Notes under the pieces: generated by a model
Databases searched by the model: none
Told to the model about the DNA's origin: nothing
The model's input: the letters and a program-made list of their open reading frames with translations, nothing else
Program-made: the position numbers and the translations under genes
In this document: positions 59,277-64,000 of the stretch, piece after piece
Position numbering within the stretch: the first letter of the stretch is position 1
Layout of the letters: each line of letters begins with the position of its first letter
NCBI RefSeq assembly: GCF_012911605.1
Contig: NZ_JAAMPT010000205.1
Span: 1 to 64,000, forward strand
Length of the DNA: 64,000 bases
Origin: Flavobacterium solisilvae
GTDB lineage: Bacteria > Bacteroidota > Bacteroidia > Flavobacteriales > Flavobacteriaceae
Direction: 5' to 3'

Positions 59277-60041
59277 TTATAAATGAACTTCTTTCAACCA
59301 TTCGTGTAACAATCGGTTAAACTCATCTGGATGTTCCATCATGGCAGCGTGACCACATTTGTCAATCCAATATAAAGAAGAATTTGGCATCAGTTTATGA
59401 AATTCTTCGGCAACATCTGGTGGAGTAACCGTATCGTTTTTTCCCCAAATAATACACGTTTTTACATGCATTTTTGGTAAATCTTTTGCCATATTATGAC
59501 GAATAGCACTTTTGGCAATAGTCAAAGTTTTGATGACTTTTATTCTATCATTAACCACAGCAAAAACTTCATCAACAATTTCTTTGGTAGCCACTTTTGG
59601 ATCATAAAAAACGCCTTCAGCTTTCTTTTTTATATATTCATAATCACCGCGTTTTGGATAACTGTCGCCCATTGCGCTTTCATAAAGACCTGAACTTCCG
59701 GTAATTACTAATCCAGCAACTTTTTCGGGATACATTTTAGAATGATACAAAGCAATATGTCCGCCAAGCGAATTTCCTAATAAAATTACTCTGTCAAAAC
59801 CTTTAAATGTGATAAAATCTTTTACATATTTTGCAAAAGCTTTGACGTTAGTTTTGAGGATATTTTGGGTATAAAGCGGCAATTCTGGAATGACAACTTT
59901 ATAACCAATAGTAGAAAAATAATCGGCTACACCGCCAAAATTACTCAATCCGCCCATTAATCCATGCAAAACTAGAATTGGAGTTCCTTCGCCAACTTCA
60001 TAATAACTGTATTTTCCCTCTTTTTTATAGTTTTTTTCCAT
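59277..60041 (-). CDS. Alpha/beta hydrolase
   Basis: A 254-residue alpha/beta-hydrolase-fold enzyme. The oxyanion region is V-L-H-G-L-M-G-G near residue 26, the nucleophile Ser is in L-G-N-S-L-G-G-H near residue 90, the catalytic Asp is in W-G-K-N-D-T-V-T and the His is in C-G-H-A-A-M-M-E-H. There is no signal peptide. Substrate is unknown; meta-cleavage-product and haloperoxidase-type relatives share this pattern. A -7 motif lies at 60068. Confidence 0.82.
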   Translation of the reverse strand: MEKNYKKEGKYSYYEVGEGTPILVLHGLMGGLSNFGGVADYFSTIGYKVVIPELPLYTQNILKTNVKAFAKYVKDFITFKGFDRVILLGNSLGGHIALYHSKMYPEKVAGLVITGSSGLYESAMGDSYPKRGDYEYIKKKAEGVFYDPKVATKEIVDEVFAVVNDRIKVIKTLTIAKSAIRHNMAKDLPKMHVKTCIIWGKNDTVTPPDVAEEFHKLMPNSSLYWIDKCGHAAMMEHPDEFNRLLHEWLKEVHL

Positions 60042-60340
60042 CTAAAATTTCCGTTTCCGTATGTCCACAAATATATAATTTTCTTGATAAAATTGGTTTA
60101 CAAATGCGATTATTTAAAAAAAAATGGATGTTGTCGCTTATTGTTTTTTTAGAATTCTTAAAACCCTAGTTGTCAACATTTTTATTTGATTTTTATTTTT
60201 TTATTTCCTTGAATTTTTCTCAAAAATTTAGACATTTCTCAAATTTTTACTTCCATTTTCGGAGCATTGCCTTTATTTTCTTGTGAATTTTTTAACAATT
60301 CTAATAAAAGGCTTTCTCTTGAAACTCTTTTATATGGTTA
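60042..60340. other. AT-rich gap between the hydrolase and mraZ genes
   Basis: The gap is AT-rich without a supportable gene. The only features seen are a -7 motif for the hydrolase (60068-60075, minus strand reads TATATTTG), a 21-codon open frame at 60104-60169 (probably chance), and, at the right side, the mraZ operator array. Confidence 0.6.
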
Positions 60341-60344
60341 AAAA

Positions 60345-60390
60345 GTGGTAAAACTTATTAACAAAGTGGTAGATAGTGGTAAAATGTGGT
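60345..60390 (+). promoter_or_regulatory. MraZ-type operator array
   Basis: GTGGT occurs at 60345, 60366, 60376 and 60386. The last three are spaced exactly 10 bp and the first is 21 bp upstream, i.e. repeats on one helix face. MraZ binds tandem G-rich repeats with a 10-bp period upstream of its own gene in other bacteria, so this is the expected autoregulatory site. Confidence 0.7.
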
Positions 60391-60401
60391 AATATATTTT
60401 A

Positions 60402-60409
60402 TATTTTTG
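60402..60409 (+). promoter_or_regulatory. -7 promoter motif of the dcw cluster
   Basis: TATTTTTG follows the operator array by 11 nt and precedes the mraZ TTG start by 22 nt. Confidence 0.55.
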
Positions 60410-60431
60410 CTCATAATCAAATGATATCAGG

Positions 60432-60905
60432 TTGAATTCAATAATTGGAACATACGAATGCAAGATTGATGCAAAAGGAAGATTGATGATTCCTGCTGCA
60501 TTGAAGAAGCAATTGGCTGGTTCGCTGCAAGATGGCTTTGTCTTGAAGCGTTCGGTGTTTCAACCGTGTTTGGAATTGTATCCAATGAGCGAATGGAATT
60601 TAATGATGCAAAAAATCAATAAACTGAATCGCTTTGTGAAGAAAAACAACGATTTTATCCGTCGTTTTACAGCTGGAGTAAAAATTGTTGAAATTGATGC
60701 GTTAGGAAGATTATTGGTTCCAAAAGATTTGATGACTTTTTCGCAAATATCAAAAGACATCGTGCTTTCGTCGGCAGTGAATATCGTGGAGATTTGGGAT
60801 AAAGATTTGTATGAAAAATCAATTGCTGGTGATGATATTGATTTTGCTGATTTGGCAGAAGATGTAATGGGAAATATAAATGATGATGACAATGGAATAT
60901 CATAA
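60432..60905 (+). CDS. mraZ: Transcriptional regulator MraZ
   Basis: A 157-residue AbrB-like protein with two SpoVT/AbrB domains (Y-E-C-K-I-D-A-K-G-R-L-M-I-P near residue 8 and V-K-I-V-E-I-D-A-L-G-R-L-L-V-P near residue 80). It forms ring-shaped oligomers that bind repeats ahead of the division and cell-wall (dcw) cluster. It starts at a TTG, the only start that gives the full first domain. The 3' end overlaps rsmH. Confidence 0.93.
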   Translation: MNSIIGTYECKIDAKGRLMIPAALKKQLAGSLQDGFVLKRSVFQPCLELYPMSEWNLMMQKINKLNRFVKKNNDFIRRFTAGVKIVEIDALGRLLVPKDLMTFSQISKDIVLSSAVNIVEIWDKDLYEKSIAGDDIDFADLAEDVMGNINDDDNGIS

Positions 60906-61788
60906 TCCGGTTTTGTTGCACGAAACAGTCGATGGTTTGAATATTAAACCAGATGGCGTTTATGTTGATGTTACTTTTGGCGGTGGCGGACATTCCAAAG
61001 AGATTTTGAAACGTCTTGGTCCAAATGGAAAATTGTTTGCTTTTGATCAAGATGAAGATGCGATTGCTAATGCTTTGCCTGATGAGAGATTTACGTTAAT
61101 TCATGAAAATTTCAGATATATTAAGCGTTTTTTGAGATTTCATGGTGTAAAAAGTGTTGACGGAATTTTGGCAGATTTAGGTGTTTCATCGCATCAGTTT
61201 GATGTTCCAGAAAGAGGTTTTTCTACTCGTTTTGAAGCCGATTTGGATATGAGAATGAGCAAAAGAAATGAACTCGATGCTTATAAAGTGGTAAACGAAT
61301 ATGATGAAGCTAACTTGAAACGCGTTTTTTTGGATTATGGCGAGTTGAAAGTCGCGCCTGCTTTAGCAAGAACGATTGTCGATGCCAGAGAAAAAAAAGA
61401 CATCAAAACATCAGAAGAATTAAAAACAGTTTTGTCAAAATATTTGCCTGAAAAAGTAAAAAATAAAGTCTTAGCCCAAATATATCAAGCCATTAGAATT
61501 GAAGTCAATCAAGAAATGGAAGTTTTAAAAGAGTTTTTAGAACAATCACTTGAAATATTGAAACCCGAAGGAAGATTAAGCGTCATTTCCTATCATTCGC
61601 TGGAAGATAGATTGGTGAAACGATTTATGAAAAACGGAATGTTTGAAGGCGAACCGGAACGAGATTTTTTTGGAAATTTTTCCGTTCCGTTCAAATTAGT
61701 GGGAAAATTAATTGTTCCAACCGACGAAGAAATCAAAATAAATAATAGAGCGAGAAGCGCAAAATTAAGAATTGCAGAAAAAATTTAG
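60892..61788 (+). CDS. rsmH: 16S rRNA (cytosine(1402)-N4)-methyltransferase
   Basis: A 298-residue SAM-dependent methyltransferase. The N-terminus is Y-H-N-P-V-L-L-H-E-T-V, SAM motif is V-D-V-T-F-G-G-G-G-H-S, then L-A-D-L-G-V-S-S-H-Q-F-D and S-Y-H-S-L-E-D-R-L-V-K-R near the end. ATG 60892 gives the typical start; three ATGs at 60880-60888 are alternatives. It overlaps mraZ by 14 nt. Confidence 0.95.
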   Translation: MEYHNPVLLHETVDGLNIKPDGVYVDVTFGGGGHSKEILKRLGPNGKLFAFDQDEDAIANALPDERFTLIHENFRYIKRFLRFHGVKSVDGILADLGVSSHQFDVPERGFSTRFEADLDMRMSKRNELDAYKVVNEYDEANLKRVFLDYGELKVAPALARTIVDAREKKDIKTSEELKTVLSKYLPEKVKNKVLAQIYQAIRIEVNQEMEVLKEFLEQSLEILKPEGRLSVISYHSLEDRLVKRFMKNGMFEGEPERDFFGNFSVPFKLVGKLIVPTDEEIKINNRARSAKLRIAEKI

Positions 61789-61794
61789 AATAAA

Positions 61795-62142
61795 ATGAAA
61801 AAAGGTGTTTATAGCATATTGAAAGCAAGATTTCTTTTGAACGAAGATGCTACCAAAAACTGGCGTTTCATTTTGTTTCTTATCCTGATTGCGATTCTGA
61901 TGATTGCTAATACGCATCGATACGAACAAAAAGTATTCAGGATTGCCGAATTGACAAGCGAAGTAAAAGAATTGCGTTCGGAGTTTGTAGATAAACGTTC
62001 AGAATTGATGAAATTAAAAATGGAATCGACCGTTTCAAAAAAAATGGAAGAACGAAAAATTTTTCCTTCATCGGTTCCACCAAAAAAAATAAAAGTAAAA
62101 AAACCAGTTGAAAAAACTTTTTTCCAAAAGTTATGGCAGTAG
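61795..62142 (+). CDS. ftsL: FtsL-like cell division protein
   Basis: A 115-residue bitopic membrane protein with a cytoplasmic N-terminus, one transmembrane helix (about residues 24-40), a coiled coil (L-T-S-E-V-K-E-L-R-S-E-F-V-D-K-R) and a basic C-terminus. It matches the Bacteroidetes FtsL-like protein located between rsmH and ftsI. It overlaps the ftsI start by 10 nt. Confidence 0.88.
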   Translation: MKKGVYSILKARFLLNEDATKNWRFILFLILIAILMIANTHRYEQKVFRIAELTSEVKELRSEFVDKRSELMKLKMESTVSKKMEERKIFPSSVPPKKIKVKKPVEKTFFQKLWQ

Positions 62143-64000
62143 AAGATAAACAAATGTCTTATCGAATTTACCTAGTTGCGTTTGGCATCTTTTTGATGGC
62201 AATGGCTGTGGTATTCAAACTGTCCAGAATTCAATGGGTTGAAGGCGAACATTACAGAAAATTGGCGGCAGAACAAACCGTAAAAGATTTTGTAATTCCA
62301 GCCAATAAAGGAAATATTTATTCGTCTGACGGAAGTTTGTTGGCAACATCTATTCCTAATTATACTATCCGTTTTGATGCAGTTGCGCCAAAACAAGAAG
62401 ATTTTGATAAAAATATAAAAGGTTTAGCCGATTCATTATCTGTAATGTTAGGAAAACCAAGTTCGTATTATCACTCGGAATTGAGAAAAGCGCATGCTAA
62501 TAAAAATCGTTACTATTTATTGGCAAAAGGATTAAGTTACACCGAATACATGCGATTGAAAACCTTTCCGTTGTTCAATCTCGGAACTTATAAAGGTGGA
62601 ATGATTACCGAGCAAAAAACGGTTCGCGAACATCCAATCGGGAAAATTGCTGAAAGAACTATTGGTTACGAACGCGTAAAACCAAATGGCGAATTAGACG
62701 GAAAAGGAATCGAATGGTCGTTTAGAAAATATTTGAATGGAAAAGACGGAAAAGTTTCCAAACAAAAAATTGCCAAAGGTCAATGGAAACCTATTCGTGA
62801 TGTAAATGAAGTTGATCCTCTTGATGGTTATGACGTAATTTCTACGATTGATGTTTATATCCAAGACATTGCGCATCATGCTTTGTTGAAACAATTAGAA
62901 TTATATGAAGCTGATCATGGTTGTGTTGTGGTAATGGAAACTCAAACGGGTCATGTGAAAGCAATTTCTAATTTAGGTAGAGCAAATGACGGTTCATACT
63001 ATGAAACGGTAAATTATGCAGTAGCCGAATCGCACGAACCAGGTTCAACATTCAAATTGGTGGATTTGATTGCGTTGCTTGATGATAATAAAGTTGATAC
63101 AAGTCAAGTGTATGATTCTCGTGGTGGAGAAATCACTTATTATGGTAGAAAAGTTCGCGATTCTCACAAAGGTGGTTATGGTAAAATTTCGTTAGCACGT
63201 GGTTTTGAAGTTTCATCGAATACGGTTTTGGTACAAGCCGTTTATGAAAATTATAAAAATAATCCAAAAGAATTTGTGGATAGAATCGACAGAATGGGTT
63301 TAAACGAACCACTTGGATTACCGTTTCAAGGCGAAGGAAAACCATTCATTCCACAACCAGGAGAAAAAGGTTGGAGCGGATTGGCATTGCCTTGGATGGC
63401 TTATGGTTATGGCGTTTCGGTAACACCATTGCAAACATTGGCTTTGTATAATGCCATTGCCAATAACGGCGAAATGGTAAAGCCAATTTTTGTTTCGGAA
63501 ATAAAAGAATGGAATAAAACCATAAAAAAATACAACAAACAAGTTATCAATCCTAAAATCTGTTCGCAAGAAACGGTAAAAAAAGTAAAGGCTGTTTTGG
63601 AAAATGTGGTTAAAAAAGGAACGGGTTCAAAGTTGTATTCTCAAGATTTTTCTATGGCAGGAAAAACAGGAACAGCTCAAGTAAATTATAATAAGGGAAA
63701 AGACAATATGTATTATGCATCGTCTTTTGTTGGATTTTTTCCCTCCGATAAACCAAAATATTCTTGCATTGTAGTTGTTCATAAACCTAATACAGCTAAG
63801 AATAATTATTATGGTGCCGATGTTGCTGGACCAGTTTTTAAACGAATTGCCCAAAAAATTTTCACCGATGCGCCATCAACCAATGAAATTAAAAACCTGA
63901 ATAAGAAAATCGATAAACAAGAAGTAGCTTATTCGGTTTATAACGATAAAATCAATAGCGAGAAAAAAGTATTACCAAATTTAAAAGGAATGGCTGGAAT
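62133..64000 (+). CDS. ftsI: Peptidoglycan transpeptidase FtsI (PBP), 3' end outside window
   Basis: The first 622 codons of a class B penicillin-binding protein for septal cross-linking. The ATG at 62133 overlaps ftsL by 10 nt. The transmembrane helix (about residues 12-32) is followed by the pedestal domain and the transpeptidase domain. The S-x-x-K active site is S305-T-F-K308, S-x-N is S361-S-N363, and K-T-G is K511-T-G513. The last residues (V-L-P-N-L-K-G-M-A-G) begin a PASTA-like domain, usual for this phylum. Confidence 0.95.
   Translation, partial: MAVEDKQMSYRIYLVAFGIFLMAMAVVFKLSRIQWVEGEHYRKLAAEQTVKDFVIPANKGNIYSSDGSLLATSIPNYTIRFDAVAPKQEDFDKNIKGLADSLSVMLGKPSSYYHSELRKAHANKNRYYLLAKGLSYTEYMRLKTFPLFNLGTYKGGMITEQKTVREHPIGKIAERTIGYERVKPNGELDGKGIEWSFRKYLNGKDGKVSKQKIAKGQWKPIRDVNEVDPLDGYDVISTIDVYIQDIAHHALLKQLELYEADHGCVVVMETQTGHVKAISNLGRANDGSYYETVNYAVAESHEPGSTFKLVDLIALLDDNKVDTSQVYDSRGGEITYYGRKVRDSHKGGYGKISLARGFEVSSNTVLVQAVYENYKNNPKEFVDRIDRMGLNEPLGLPFQGEGKPFIPQPGEKGWSGLALPWMAYGYGVSVTPLQTLALYNAIANNGEMVKPIFVSEIKEWNKTIKKYNKQVINPKICSQETVKKVKAVLENVVKKGTGSKLYSQDFSMAGKTGTAQVNYNKGKDNMYYASSFVGFFPSDKPKYSCIVVVHKPNTAKNNYYGADVAGPVFKRIAQKIFTDAPSTNEIKNLNKKIDKQEVAYSVYNDKINSEKKVLPNLKGMAG

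Noticed and set aside
60104..60169. A 21-codon frame M-R-L-F-K-K-K-W-M-L-S ending T-A-G, upstream of mraZ
   Set aside because: It looks like a short basic-hydrophobic peptide, but there is no promoter or conservation evidence and the region is AT-rich, so chance is more likely.

Overview
The window is an AT-rich bacterial chromosome segment that reads as Flavobacterium or a close relative in the Flavobacteriaceae. The evidence is the gliding genes gldB and gldC, type IX secretion (T9SS) C-terminal sorting domains, a PorT-type protein, CarboxypepD_reg/TonB receptor architecture, DUF5686, DUF4271, DUF4296, DUF3098 and DUF3108 proteins, absence of clear Shine-Dalgarno sequences, and many copies of the Bacteroidetes -7 promoter motif TAnnTTTG just upstream of starts. 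Most genes are housekeeping, densely packed and on both strands.

Layout. 1-232 is a decayed, internally deleted remnant of the 2-oxo-acid dehydrogenase E2 gene. 338-8135 holds a Tet-type MFS pump, a retropepsin-like protease, TatD, an acyltransferase, asparaginase, tRNA-Ser(GGA), a PorT-type protein and rpoN. 8254-9524 is a small accessory island: an XRE regulator divergent from three small membrane or zinc-ribbon proteins of unknown function. 9624-25737 carries asnS, an RND exporter, a Kef-type antiporter, umuC-umuD, a DUF5686 protein, pyrH-frr, a thioredoxin, a ParE-type toxin-antitoxin pair and the ftsX-DUF3098-uppP-truB block. 25939-42530 contains leuS, a YugP protease, Lrp, saccharopine dehydrogenase-like, DUF3108, DUF423, pckA, hemD-DUF4271, a DPM1-like mannosyltransferase, pyrC, DUF4296, an epimerase and tyrS. 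42560-52782 has a secreted hypothetical, a LuxE-like ligase, two T9SS cargo-type proteins, a beta-helix lipoprotein and TonB receptor, divergent from a PhoB/PhoR-like two-component pair, and then a glycosyltransferase. 53126-60041 has trmB, LysE, an alkyltransferase-like protein, a NarL-type regulator, nadE divergent from gldBC, an outer membrane protein, engB and an alpha/beta hydrolase. The window ends in the division and cell-wall (dcw) cluster mraZ-rsmH-ftsL-ftsI, with ftsI cut by the edge.

The most unusual content is non-coding. (1) At least seven intergenic copies of a dispersed element have conserved arms (TAGCCC[C/T]GATTGAAGTGGAA at one end, GATTGAAACG.AAAGC.GGAA and CGATTCGCTC at the other) around a different hairpin in each copy. 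One copy appears to supply the start codon of a glycosyltransferase, one supplies the stop codon of the MFS gene, and one carries a second palindromic repeat in its hairpin slot. (2) Many intergenic and leader regions contain degenerate tandem arrays with a 7-nt period but unrelated unit sequences. Several are folded into inverted pairs. One perfect array of five 7-nt units lies inside leuS. (3) Several terminators share nearly the same stem sequence. I see no prophage, insertion sequence or CRISPR array.

All functional calls are from reading translations and motifs. No database search was possible.
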